A stretch of 42,191 nt of DNA from a gamma proteobacterium endosymbiont of Lamellibrachia anaximandri (GTDB lineage Bacteria; Pseudomonadota; Gammaproteobacteria; Chromatiales; Chromatiaceae): positions 1-42,191 of the forward strand of contig JAESPD010000032.1 of the NCBI GenBank assembly GCA_016756855.1, written 5' to 3'. Positions 25,871 through 33,207 of the stretch are shown here, piece after piece (the stretch's first letter is position 1; every line of letters begins with the position of its first letter). The notes beneath the pieces are model-generated. The model did not search any database, was not told where the DNA came from, and saw nothing but the letters and a program-made list of their open reading frames with translations. The position numbers and the translations under genes were made by a program.

Positions 25871-26604
25871 AAAAGCTGATCTCTGCATTTTTATTGGCCG
25901 TGGTGCCTGCACTGGGAATGGCTGCTGGTGGTGCCCACCTGGACCACGCCGACGTTGACATGTCCGACCAGGCTTCGCTGCAGCGGGGCGCCAAGGTCTT
26001 CATGAACTACTGCCTGAGTTGTCACTCAGCCAAGTACCAGCGCTATAATCGAATGGCGAAGGACCTGGGTCTGACCGAGCAGGAGGTGAAGGAGAATCTG
26101 ATGTTCACCACCGACAAGATCGGTGACACCATGAACATCGCCATGTCCGCCGATCAGGCTGAAGAGTGGTTCGGAACTGCACCGCCAGACCTGAGCGTGA
26201 TTGCCCGGGCGCGTGGTGTGGACTGGCTCTACACCTACTTTCGCAGCTTCTATCAGGACGACGCACGTCCTTTCGGTGTGAACAACATCGTCTTTCCGGA
26301 CGTCGGCATGCCCCATGTCTTGTGGGAGTTGCAAGGTCCTCAGAAGGCTGTGTTCAAGACTGAGAAGGATGCTGCCGGTAACGATGCCCAGGTGTTCGAC
26401 CACTTCGAACAGATTACTCCGGGAACGATGAGTCCAGAAGAGTACGATGGCACTGCCCGTGACCTGACTGCATTTCTGAGCTATGTCGGTGAGCCGATTC
26501 AGATGGAGCGTCAACGTTTGGGTAAGTGGGTACTCCTCTTTATTGCGGTATTCTTCGTTATCGCTTACATGCTCAAGAAAGAGTACTGGAAAGACGTCCA
26601 TTGA
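25867..26604 (+). CDS. petC: PetC, cytochrome c1 of the bc1 complex
   Basis: 245 residues. A signal peptide (MKKLISAFLLAVVPALGMAA) precedes the haem c site C49-L-S-C52-H53. The methionine ligand is probably in FPDVGMPHVLWELQG. A C-terminal membrane anchor (about residues 222-238) ends KKEYWKDVH. It accepts electrons from the Rieske protein in the periplasm. It starts at ATG 25867 within the petB stop (ATGA), and a strong terminator follows 29 bases after its stop. Confidence 0.96.
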   Translation: MKKLISAFLLAVVPALGMAAGGAHLDHADVDMSDQASLQRGAKVFMNYCLSCHSAKYQRYNRMAKDLGLTEQEVKENLMFTTDKIGDTMNIAMSADQAEEWFGTAPPDLSVIARARGVDWLYTYFRSFYQDDARPFGVNNIVFPDVGMPHVLWELQGPQKAVFKTEKDAAGNDAQVFDHFEQITPGTMSPEEYDGTARDLTAFLSYVGEPIQMERQRLGKWVLLFIAVFFVIAYMLKKEYWKDVH

Positions 26605-26633
26605 TACGGCGATAGTCAATATCTGAAACACAG

Positions 26634-26667
26634 GGCGCACAGTTGATGTATACTGTGCGCCTTTTTT
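26634..26667 (+). terminator. Intrinsic terminator of petABC
   Basis: A 10-bp perfect stem GGCGCACAGT/ACTGTGCGCC (26634-26643 with 26652-26661), an eight-base loop, and six T (26662-26667). This is the clearest terminator in the window. Confidence 0.93.
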
Positions 26668-26743
26668 CGTTCGTTATTTTTTGTTTCCGGTTGATTCAAG
26701 TCCTGATGGGGCGGCTTCACCGGACAAGTTTGGAGAGGTATCA

Positions 26744-27367
26744 ATGGCGGCGGTTGCTAACAAGCGTTCAGTAATGACCCTCTATTCGGACCCGCAGAAT
26801 CCCTACTGTCACAGAGTAAGGATGGTGTTGGCCGAGAAGAACATCACGTTCGAGGTAAACGACATCGATCCACTCAATATGCCTGAAGCTTTGATGGAGC
26901 TTAATCCCTATGGCACATTGCCAACCCTGGTGGATCGGGACCTAAAGCTTTATGAGTCGCGTATTATCATGGAGTATCTGGACGAGCGTTTTCCACATCC
27001 GCCGTTGCTGCCGGTGGATCCGGTCTCCAGATCGACCTCGCGACTGCTGATGTATCGGGTCGATAACGATTGGTATAGCCAGTTGGATATCATCATGGCG
27101 GGCAAGAAGGATGCGGCCAAGGCGCGCAAGGAGTTGCGAGAGAGCCTGATTTCGACTGCGCCGGTGTTTGGCGCCAAGCCGTTCTTCATGAGCGATGATT
27201 TTACCCTGGTCGACTGCTCTATTGCGCCATTGCTTTGGCGTCTGCCGGTGTTGGGGATTGAGATTCCCCCATCCGCCAAGGGGCTGCACGAGTATGCGGC
27301 AAGACTCTTCGAGCGCGAGTCATTCGTCCAGTGCCTCTCTGAAGCGGAGCGGGAGATGCGCGGTTAA
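26744..27367 (+). CDS. sspA: SspA, stringent starvation protein A
   Basis: 207 residues of glutathione-S-transferase fold (N-terminal thioredoxin-like part LYSDPQNPYCHRVRMVL, then YESRIIMEYLDERFPHPPLL and an all-helical C-terminal half). SspA binds RNA polymerase and supports stationary-phase and acid-stress expression. ATG 26744 is supported by GGAGAGG at 26732-26738. The position after petABC and before sspB is the usual gammaproteobacterial order. This is the stringent starvation SspA, not the phosphorothioate defence protein of the same name. Confidence 0.93.
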   Translation: MAAVANKRSVMTLYSDPQNPYCHRVRMVLAEKNITFEVNDIDPLNMPEALMELNPYGTLPTLVDRDLKLYESRIIMEYLDERFPHPPLLPVDPVSRSTSRLLMYRVDNDWYSQLDIIMAGKKDAAKARKELRESLISTAPVFGAKPFFMSDDFTLVDCSIAPLLWRLPVLGIEIPPSAKGLHEYAARLFERESFVQCLSEAEREMRG

Positions 27368-27388
27368 CATCGTTCAGTATTGCTGCCA

Positions 27389-27778
27389 ATGACTTCGAAT
27401 AAGCCCTATATGATCCGGGCTCTCTATGATTGGCTGGTGGATAACGGAGAGACGCCCTACCTATTGGTCAATGCCGATGATCCGCAGGTTATGGTTCCTC
27501 GGAATTTTGTGGATGAGGGGCGAATGGTGCTGAATCTGAGTCCGTCCGCGGTGGTTGGGCTTGAACTGGGAAACGAGTGGATCAGTTTTAGCGCCCGTTT
27601 CAATGGTAGTCCGGAGGATGTCCATTTACCGCCGACGGCAGTGCTGGGGATTTACGGCAAGGAGAGCAACCGGGGTATGTTGTTTCCCGACGAGGCAGAA
27701 GCCGGTGTTGAACGCCCTGATGACGAGCCTGATCCGCCCGGTTCAGGTAACCGGCCTGCTCTCCGGGTGGTGAAATAA
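27389..27778 (+). CDS. sspB: SspB, ClpXP adaptor protein
   Basis: 129 residues. The N-terminal substrate-binding domain opens with YMIRALYDWLVDNGETPYLL and binds the ssrA tag of stalled translation products. A flexible acidic, Pro-rich linker (PDDEPDPPGSG) leads to the conserved C-terminal tail RPALRVVK, which docks on the ClpX N-domain. ATG 27389 begins MTSNKPYMIRALY; an in-frame TTG nine bases earlier is less likely. It lies 21 bases after sspA, so the two are cotranscribed. Confidence 0.93.
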   Translation: MTSNKPYMIRALYDWLVDNGETPYLLVNADDPQVMVPRNFVDEGRMVLNLSPSAVVGLELGNEWISFSARFNGSPEDVHLPPTAVLGIYGKESNRGMLFPDEAEAGVERPDDEPDPPGSGNRPALRVVK

Positions 27779-27787
27779 CACTAGGGT

Positions 27788-27797
27788 CTGTTAACAG
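27788..27797. other. Small palindrome between convergent genes
   Basis: CTGTTAACAG, flanked by imperfectly complementary GGT/TCC bases, lies ten bases after the sspB stop and before the convergent DUF3301 gene. It could be a weak transcription end, but it has no T run. Confidence 0.25.
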
Positions 27798-27850
27798 GTC
27801 CTGGCAACCTCGATTTCTTCTCTGGGTGACGAGCCTGTCTTGGCTATTGG

Positions 27851-28171
27851 CTAGTACGACTCGTCGCGCTCCTCGGTCTCGATATGCAGCAGCTCAAGCT
27901 GGTTGCCCAGCATTATGATATAGCCTGTCTGTCTGCCGCTCCCCTCCTGGCTGTAGTCGAACTCATAGAGTCTGCGGAATTTCAAACCTGCGCGTATCCA
28001 TCTCACTCCAATTCGGCGTCGGGCGACGGTTTGATCGAGAAATTGCACGCCTTGAGCATTGCAGGCGGCACGGCTGATGCGGGTGGCTTTCTCTCTGACT
28101 TTGAGACTGTCGCGCCAGAACCAGATCAGCAGCAAAACAATCAGCAGTAAATTGAGTGTGGACGTCGACAT
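27851..28171 (-). CDS. DUF3301 membrane-anchored protein
   Basis: 106 residues. One N-terminal hydrophobic helix ([19 protein letters not shown], about residues 5-23) is followed by a small cytoplasmic or periplasmic domain. The stretch [20 protein letters not shown] with LDQTV, then [19 protein letters not shown], matches the DUF3301 pattern of gammaproteobacteria. Function unknown. It is divergent from the macrodomain gene with only 17 bases between start codons. Confidence 0.82.
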   Translation of the reverse strand: MSTSTLNLLLIVLLLIWFWRDSLKVREKATRISRAACNAQGVQFLDQTVARRRIGVRWIRAGLKFRRLYEFDYSQEGSGRQTGYIIMLGNQLELLHIETEERDESY

Positions 28172-28188
28172 ACCTGGGGGCTAATACG

Positions 28189-28692
28189 ATGGGCCAGATA
28201 GGGATTGTACAGGGAGATATCACCCGACTTGAAGTGGATGCCGTGGTCAATGCCGCAAACTCAACCCTGCTGGGTGGTGGAGGAGTGGATGGTGCAATTC
28301 ACCGGGCGGCTGGCCCCGATCTGCTTGCCGCATGTCGGCCTCTCGGTGGCTGCCCGGCAGGTGAGGCGCGTATTACGCCCGGATTTCGATTGCCTGCCAA
28401 GTGGGTGATCCACGCAGTTGGGCCTGTCTGGCAGGGTGGAGAGAGGGGCGAGTCAGCGTTGCTGGCATCCTGCTACCTTGAATCACTTGCTGTGGCAAAA
28501 GCACAGGGTGCTGCCACGATTGCTTTTCCAGCGATCAGCACGGGTGCCTATGGCTACCCCAAGCAGCAGGCTGCCGAGATTGCCCTTGCGGCCATGAGAG
28601 AGTGGGTGGATGATTTTGAACAGATAATCGTCTGCTGTTTCAGTGCCGCAGATGCGGATCGATACCGTAAACTTTGCCGAGAATGTATTTGA
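28189..28692 (+). CDS. Macrodomain protein, probable O-acetyl-ADP-ribose deacetylase (YmdB-like)
   Basis: 167 residues. Macrodomain motifs are [20 protein letters not shown] (shown to 20 residues), [17 protein letters not shown] (the catalytic loop of the MacroD/YmdB type) and [19 protein letters not shown]. The family hydrolyses O-acetyl-ADP-ribose and mono-ADP-ribosylated targets. ATG 28189 is supported by GGGGG at 28173-28177 upstream. A 22-residue longer open frame has no family match. The small membrane-protein gene starts 13 bases after its stop. Confidence 0.92.
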   Translation: MGQIGIVQGDITRLEVDAVVNAANSTLLGGGGVDGAIHRAAGPDLLAACRPLGGCPAGEARITPGFRLPAKWVIHAVGPVWQGGERGESALLASCYLESLAVAKAQGAATIAFPAISTGAYGYPKQQAAEIALAAMREWVDDFEQIIVCCFSAADADRYRKLCRECI

Positions 28693-28705
28693 AAGAGAAC
28701 CGCCA

Positions 28706-28939
28706 ATGATGTCCTGGTTAGATAAGATTCCACTACAAATGATTGTATTGCCAGCAGTCCTGCTGGCGTTGGCCCCATTCTATCCTGAGCCCCATCTATG
28801 GGAAAAACTCAAGATGCTGGTTGATGGCACGCTCTCCCGTCCCATCGATATATTTGATCTACTGATGCATGGAACCCCAATGCTGATTGTGGTGTTGAAG
28901 CTGATTCGCAGGACGCGGGGGACGGATGCGGCTGGCTGA
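28706..28939 (+). CDS. Small conserved membrane protein
   Basis: 77 residues with two hydrophobic segments (IVLPAVLLALAPF near residues 13-25 and LLMHGTPMLIVVLKLI near 52-67). The stretch LSRPIDIFDLLMHGTP is strongly reminiscent of a small protein family often annotated 'RND transporter' in marine gammaproteobacteria, though it is far too small to be one. ATG 28706 or 28709 begins (M)MSWLDKIPLQ; 21 further upstream residues overlap the macrodomain gene and do not fit. Function unknown. Confidence 0.65.
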   Translation: MMSWLDKIPLQMIVLPAVLLALAPFYPEPHLWEKLKMLVDGTLSRPIDIFDLLMHGTPMLIVVLKLIRRTRGTDAAG

Positions 28940-28976
28940 GACGCTTGAAACCTTATTACGGTGGTCATCGCAAGCC

Positions 28977-29043
28977 GCAGGCCGGATCAAGCGTAGCGGA
29001 ACCGGCATCGAGCGCCCGATCCGCTGCGCTTGATCAGGCCTAC
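28977..29043. repeat. REP-like inverted doublet E
   Basis: Unit 1 (28977-29010) is mixed: arm CCGGATC on one side and GAACCGG on the other, around AAGCGTAGCG. Unit 2 (29016-29043), inverted, has CCCGATC/GATCAGG around AAGCGCAGCG. It is the most compact copy, lying between the small membrane-protein gene and ppk2. Confidence 0.8.
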
Positions 29044-29118
29044 AGACGGTGGGCTTCGTAAGGAAGAGGTGAGCTGCCATCCCTGGCTGAGCATTTGAGT
29101 TCTTTTTAACCCCCGGTT

Positions 29119-29170
29119 CGGACCTCCTGTCCGGTCGTTCGCCGTACTGCGAAGGTCCACTGGGCCTTCG
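29119..29170 (-). other. Two tandem small hairpins after ppk2
   Basis: Two short inverted repeats, CGGAC/GTCCG (29119-29123 with 29129-29133) and CGAAGG/CCTTCG (29150-29155 with 29165-29170), lie just past the ppk2 stop on the minus strand. Neither is followed by a U run, so they may stabilise the mRNA end or be unrelated. Nothing else is recognised in 29044-29178. Confidence 0.35.
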
Positions 29171-29178
29171 GTTACGGC

Positions 29179-30090
29179 TCACCCCACGAATTTTCCGCTC
29201 TGGAGGCGCTGGGCTTCCATCAGTTCCAGTTCACGGGAGCCGGAGATGACGACGTCGTGGCTTGGTACGAAGTCGAGTGTTGGGTCCAGCCGCTCGTAAG
29301 GCACGGCGTTCAGGATCACTTTCATGGCATTGAGCCTGGCCTGGTGTTTGTCGATGGAGCGAATAATGGTCCAGGGTGAGTGGGTTGTATTGGTGCGTTT
29401 TAACATCTCATACTTCTGGTTCGTGAACTCGTCCCATCGATCCTGGGCCTGGACGTCGATCTCGGATAGTTTCCACTGCCGCAGAGTGTCGGTCTTGCGA
29501 CGTTCAAAACGGCGGGCCTGCTCTTCTTTGGTCACGGAAAAGTAGAGTTTCACCAGAATAGTGCCCTGGCGCACCAGATCCTTCTCAAAACCGGTTACGC
29601 CGATCATAAAATTCTCGTACTCGTCGGGCGTACAGAATCCGAAGATGGGTTCAACGATGGCGCGGTTGTACCAGCTGCGGTCGAAGAGTACGACCTCCCC
29701 TCCGCGGGGACACTGGGTCACGTATTTCTGGAAAAACCACTGGGTCTTCTGTTCATCAGTAGGTTTTCCGAGGGCGACGATACGGTAGTGTTTCTCGTTC
29801 ATGTAGCGGGCAACACGACGTATGGTGCCGCCCTTGCCAGCTGCGTCTCTTCCCTCGAACAGAATGATAAAACGCGTGCCGGTGGACTCAAGATACTGCT
29901 GCATCTTGATCAGTTCAGCCTGATAGGGTTTTAGCTGCTCTTCACGGTTGAAGCGGCGAATGGCCTTCTTATTTTTCTTCTTTAAATTCGTGTTTTCTGA
30001 TACTAGACGATCATGCTCCTGCAGTAGTTCATCAAGGCGGATAGACTGGTCATTGTAGATGATGTTTTCAGGATTCTGGACTTCATTCAT
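29179..30090 (-). CDS. ppk2: PPK2-family polyphosphate kinase
   Basis: 303 residues. Walker A GRDAAGKG at residues 80-87 is followed by TIRRVARYMNEKHYRIVAL, the Walker B region VVLFDRSWYNRAIVEP and the lid segment SVTKEEQARRFERRK, all diagnostic of PPK2. The enzyme moves phosphate between polyphosphate and nucleoside di- or monophosphates; a single-domain protein of this size usually makes NTPs from NDPs. An N-terminal coiled region (about residues 18-50) precedes the kinase. ATG 30090 has AGGA eight bases upstream; a 20-residue longer frame looks unrelated. Confidence 0.9.
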   Translation of the reverse strand: MNEVQNPENIIYNDQSIRLDELLQEHDRLVSENTNLKKKNKKAIRRFNREEQLKPYQAELIKMQQYLESTGTRFIILFEGRDAAGKGGTIRRVARYMNEKHYRIVALGKPTDEQKTQWFFQKYVTQCPRGGEVVLFDRSWYNRAIVEPIFGFCTPDEYENFMIGVTGFEKDLVRQGTILVKLYFSVTKEEQARRFERRKTDTLRQWKLSEIDVQAQDRWDEFTNQKYEMLKRTNTTHSPWTIIRSIDKHQARLNAMKVILNAVPYERLDPTLDFVPSHDVVISGSRELELMEAQRLQSGKFVG

Positions 30091-30187
30091 GATCGTTGTC
30101 CTATTAGTCGTTGTGTCCAAACAAGACGAGTATAATATGCTTTTTCGCAACGGTTTGCCGTACTATCGGCAGGGTAGATGATCGGGG

Positions 30188-31918
30188 TCAAAAACGATAA
30201 GCCGAGTCAATCTGTTCCCGGGTCAGGATGCCCAAAATACGGTATGCGCCACGATGTTTTCTCCGTTCCACGAAGAGTGCTTCCGCGCCGCTCTCCTGAA
30301 TTTTTTCGAGGGCTTCCTGCAGACTGGCCTGCATCGACACGCCGGCAAGCTGATAGCGCCGTGCCGGAATAGAGAGCAAGTCTATATTCTGCTCCTCTGA
30401 CTCCTCCAAATATCGCGCAAGATCGAGGCCCCGCATCAGGATTGCGGGCTCATCCTCTTTGTTGATAACCAACCATTCCGTCGCCAATTTCAAGATTTGG
30501 CGGGCGGAATTACGATCCATCTCCCTGTCGCAGCGGAGAAAGTTGTTATTCATTACGCTGGCAACGCCAATGCGCCGCAGTGACTGCATCACCGGGTCGG
30601 TACGATAGTCGAGGCCACTCGATTTGAGGATGGTGATAAAAAGAGACTGTTTGCGGAAGAGTTCGCTGCTGGTGAGGCTGGCGACGACGATCACCAGCAT
30701 GCCAGGCATCACGATCTGTGGGCTGAAGGTAAGTTCGACGATAGCGGTCAGGGCGGCAAGCGGCGCCTGCAGACTGGCGCCCATCATGGCGCCCATGCCG
30801 ATCAGCGCGTAGAGGCCCGGATCTGAAACCTCCCCATCGATTAGAAGCCCGGCGAGTGGTGCGATAAAACCGCCGATGGCTGCGCCAATAAAGAGCGCAG
30901 GCCCGATCATGCCGCCAGGTATGCCCATGCCGATACTTGCAGAAGTGGCGAGCACCTTGGCAATAATCAGAACCAACAGCAGTTCAATAGCAAGTTCTCC
31001 AAACAGGATGTCGTTGACTGTGTCATATCCAATCCCCAGCACTTGGGGAACGATGACCCCCAAAAGACCGACGATAATGCCCCCCAACAAGGTGCGCTGC
31101 CAGAAGGCCAGCGGCTGGCTGTAGGTGGAAGTAACCTGGATTAGCTGGTTGAAGCCGGCTGCTGCCGTACCTACGACGAGTCCGAGCAGCAGCAGAATCG
31201 GCAGCTCCTGCATCGATCCCAAGGTCAGCGCCGACATATCGAAAGCGCGTTCGTCACCGAGAAAGTAGATGGCGATGCTGTTGGCACTGACGGCCGCGAG
31301 GATTATGGGCATGAAGCTCGCCAGAGTGTATTCCATCATTACCACCTCCAGGGCGAAGATCACTCCGGCAAGTGGAGTGTCGAAAGAGGCGGCGATACCT
31401 GCCGCAGTGCCACAGCCGACCAGTGTGCGGATGGTGTTGTTGGGGAGTGAGAGTTGCTGTCCGAGCAGTGAGCCGCTGGCTGCGCCAAGAAAGACGTGGG
31501 GTCCCTCCCGGCCGACGGAATGCCCGCTTATGATTGCGATCGCCGCTCCAACAAACTGCAGAATGAACTCGCGCAGGGTGAGGTAGCCCTGGTGGTAGGC
31601 GAGTCGTTCCATAACCCGGGCAATACCGAGAACATAGAGACCTTTAGACCAATTGTGAAAAATGAATCCCAACAAAAGACTGCCGATGACCGGTAGCAGG
31701 AAACGCAATAATGGCGGCAGCGCCTCGTAATTTTCCGGCAGACCACCAGGCAGCAGCCCGGCCTGGCTGCCTTCCACCGCCAGTCTGAAAGCAACGATTA
31801 CGCCGCCTGCCAGAAAACCGGTGATCAGACCCAGGCCCGAGAGTTGTAACAGCGCATCCGGTCTGGAGAGGTGAATGCGAATGCGGTGCATCCAGTTTGC
31901 CAGTTGTTCGGAGAGCAA
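30188..31918 (-). CDS. ClC-family chloride channel/transporter with CBS region
   Basis: 576 residues, with a ClC membrane domain (about residues 25-440) followed by a C-terminal tail holding a likely CBS pair (VMNNNFLRC at about 466 onward, VSMQASLQEALEKIQESGAE near the end). The gating-glutamate motif GREGP (136-140, E138) and the anion-binding stretch GMGIPGGMIGPAL (330-342) are intact. Unusually, the first selectivity motif (GSGIP in E. coli ClC-ec1) aligns with VLGIA (97-101), and the inner proton glutamate position aligns with V192 in FALEVV. It starts at TTG 31918 or ATG 31891; an AGGA lies upstream of the former. Confidence 0.85.
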   Translation of the reverse strand: MLSEQLANWMHRIRIHLSRPDALLQLSGLGLITGFLAGGVIVAFRLAVEGSQAGLLPGGLPENYEALPPLLRFLLPVIGSLLLGFIFHNWSKGLYVLGIARVMERLAYHQGYLTLREFILQFVGAAIAIISGHSVGREGPHVFLGAASGSLLGQQLSLPNNTIRTLVGCGTAAGIAASFDTPLAGVIFALEVVMMEYTLASFMPIILAAVSANSIAIYFLGDERAFDMSALTLGSMQELPILLLLGLVVGTAAAGFNQLIQVTSTYSQPLAFWQRTLLGGIIVGLLGVIVPQVLGIGYDTVNDILFGELAIELLLVLIIAKVLATSASIGMGIPGGMIGPALFIGAAIGGFIAPLAGLLIDGEVSDPGLYALIGMGAMMGASLQAPLAALTAIVELTFSPQIVMPGMLVIVVASLTSSELFRKQSLFITILKSSGLDYRTDPVMQSLRRIGVASVMNNNFLRCDREMDRNSARQILKLATEWLVINKEDEPAILMRGLDLARYLEESEEQNIDLLSIPARRYQLAGVSMQASLQEALEKIQESGAEALFVERRKHRGAYRILGILTREQIDSAYRF

Positions 31919-32048
31919 GTTATTGAGATCCTGGGGTTGAGACAGAGAGGGCGCGTGAACCGCTCTGCTCCATCTGTAGTAAAATGATACGTCCGCGAAA
32001 TGAAATCGCTTTTAATTCAGACCCAAACCTTAACGGAGCCCGTGACTC

Positions 32049-32768
32049 TTGTCAGCCGAAACCATGCAACTTCACAAGTCGAATGCCTATGAAACCACGA
32101 CAGAACAGGCGCTGATGGAGCGGCTCCTGCCGCTGGATAACGCCCGTATCCTGGAACTGGGATGTGGTGCTGCCTGGACCACCCGGCAGTTGGCGGAGCG
32201 CTATCCGGCGTCCCGCTTTATCGCCACGGAGGTCGATCGGGTACAGCATGAGAAAAACCTTCAGCTGAACTTGCGAAACGTGGATTTTCGTATGGAAGGG
32301 GCGCAGGCGATCAGCGAAGCGGACAGCAGCATTGATATCGTGTGGATGCTGAAGTCGCTGCACCATGTCCCTGCCGAGCTGATGCCGGCCGCGATGCGGG
32401 AGATCCACCGGGTATTGAAGCCTGGGGGGCTGGCCTACTTTTCAGAGCCGGTCTATACGGGGCAGTTCAATGCCTTGATGTCGCTCATCCACGATGAGAA
32501 AAAGGTGCGTCAGCGGGCCTTCAACGCCATCGAGATCGAGGTGTCAACCGGTGCATTCGATCTGCGGCAGGAACTCTTCTTCGAGGTGCCAGGAACCTAT
32601 ACCTGGGATGAGTTCGAATCGCGTTTCCTCAAGGTGACTCATACCAAGCTGGATATCGATGAGGCGCGATTTGAGCAGATCCGCAGAGCGTTCATGGCCC
32701 ACATGAGAGAGGATGGCGCGCATTTCCTGAAGCCTCATCGGGTGGATCTGTTGATCAAGCCTATGTAG
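32049..32768 (+). CDS. Class I SAM-dependent methyltransferase
   Basis: About 239 residues. Motif I ILELGCGAAWTTRQLAERYP is followed by an acidic motif II (FIATEVD) and by MREIHRVLKPGGLAYFSEPV, the typical methyltransferase-11 pattern. The substrate is unknown. TTG 32049 has GGAG (32035-32038) ten bases upstream; ATG 32064 (MQLHKSNAY) is the alternative. It is divergent from the ClC gene and lies just upstream of the feo promoter, with no visible functional link. Confidence 0.82.
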   Translation: MSAETMQLHKSNAYETTTEQALMERLLPLDNARILELGCGAAWTTRQLAERYPASRFIATEVDRVQHEKNLQLNLRNVDFRMEGAQAISEADSSIDIVWMLKSLHHVPAELMPAAMREIHRVLKPGGLAYFSEPVYTGQFNALMSLIHDEKKVRQRAFNAIEIEVSTGAFDLRQELFFEVPGTYTWDEFESRFLKVTHTKLDIDEARFEQIRRAFMAHMREDGAHFLKPHRVDLLIKPM

Positions 32769-32851
32769 TGCGTTTTCAACATACCCTGTGGGGCGTGGCA
32801 AGTTGACTGCAGTCATATCAGTTTATGGTTAAATTATGTAATTCTTTCCTC

Positions 32852-32880
32852 TTGCCAGCCAGGGTTAAACCTGGTTAAAT
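32852..32880 (+). promoter_or_regulatory. Promoter of feoABC with an inverted repeat in the spacer
   Basis: TTGCCA (32852-32857) and TTAAAT (32875-32880) with exactly 17 bases between. The spacer holds a 5-bp-arm inverted repeat CCAGG/CCTGG (32859-32863 with 32870-32874), and GGTTAAA is directly repeated at 32863-32869 and 32873-32879. A second regulator besides Fur could bind here. Confidence 0.6.
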
Positions 32881-32896
32881 GAGAATCATAATTATT
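32878..32896. promoter_or_regulatory. Fur box upstream of feoA
   Basis: AATGAGAATCATAATTATT matches the 19-base E. coli Fur consensus at 12 positions. It overlaps the end of the -10 box and the expected transcription start, the classic place for iron-dependent repression. Confidence 0.65.
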
Positions 32897-32910
32897 TAGG
32901 TATTTTCATA

Positions 32911-33186
32911 GTGTCTGCGATGAGTCTGGAATCTGAATCTGTCACCGATACCGTTTCACTGGCGAGCCTGCCGGTAGGCGCACATGCCCGTATTCTTGAG
33001 GTGCGGGGTGGACGCCAGATGACGCGGCGCCTGCTGAGCCTGGGTCTGCGAGTTGGCTCGGAGGTGGATGTGCTCCAGCACCGGGGTCGTGGGGTCGTGG
33101 TGGCAAATGGCGGTGTACGTGTGGCCCTTGGGGGCGGAGTGGCCGAGAAGCTGCTGATGTCAGCCCCGGACAGCGGCACGACGTAG
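32911..33186 (+). CDS. feoA: FeoA, ferrous iron transport accessory protein
   Basis: 91 residues forming an SH3-like FeoA domain: SLASLPVGAHARILEVRGG, then LLSLGLRVGSEVDVLQHRG and VRVALGGGVAEKLLM. It is cytoplasmic and needed for FeoB function. The start is GTG 32911, or ATG 32920 nine bases on; the extra residues (VSA) make no difference to the domain. It is the first gene of the feo operon, 21 bases before feoB. Confidence 0.88.
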   Translation: MSAMSLESESVTDTVSLASLPVGAHARILEVRGGRQMTRRLLSLGLRVGSEVDVLQHRGRGVVVANGGVRVALGGGVAEKLLMSAPDSGTT

Positions 33187-33207
33187 ACGTTTCGATAGGT
33201 TTAAATC

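Noticed and set aside
26744-27778. Possible Ssp phosphorothioate defence system (SspA/SspB names)
   Set aside because: Motifs show the stringent starvation proteins: a GST fold and the ClpX adaptor with the C-terminal RPALRVVK tail. No sulfurtransferase or DNA-modifying genes are near.
28189-28692. Macrodomain gene as part of a toxin-antitoxin (DarTG-like) pair
   Set aside because: No DarT-like ADP-ribosyltransferase lies beside it; the neighbours are a DUF3301 protein and a small membrane protein, and the sequence is YmdB-like.
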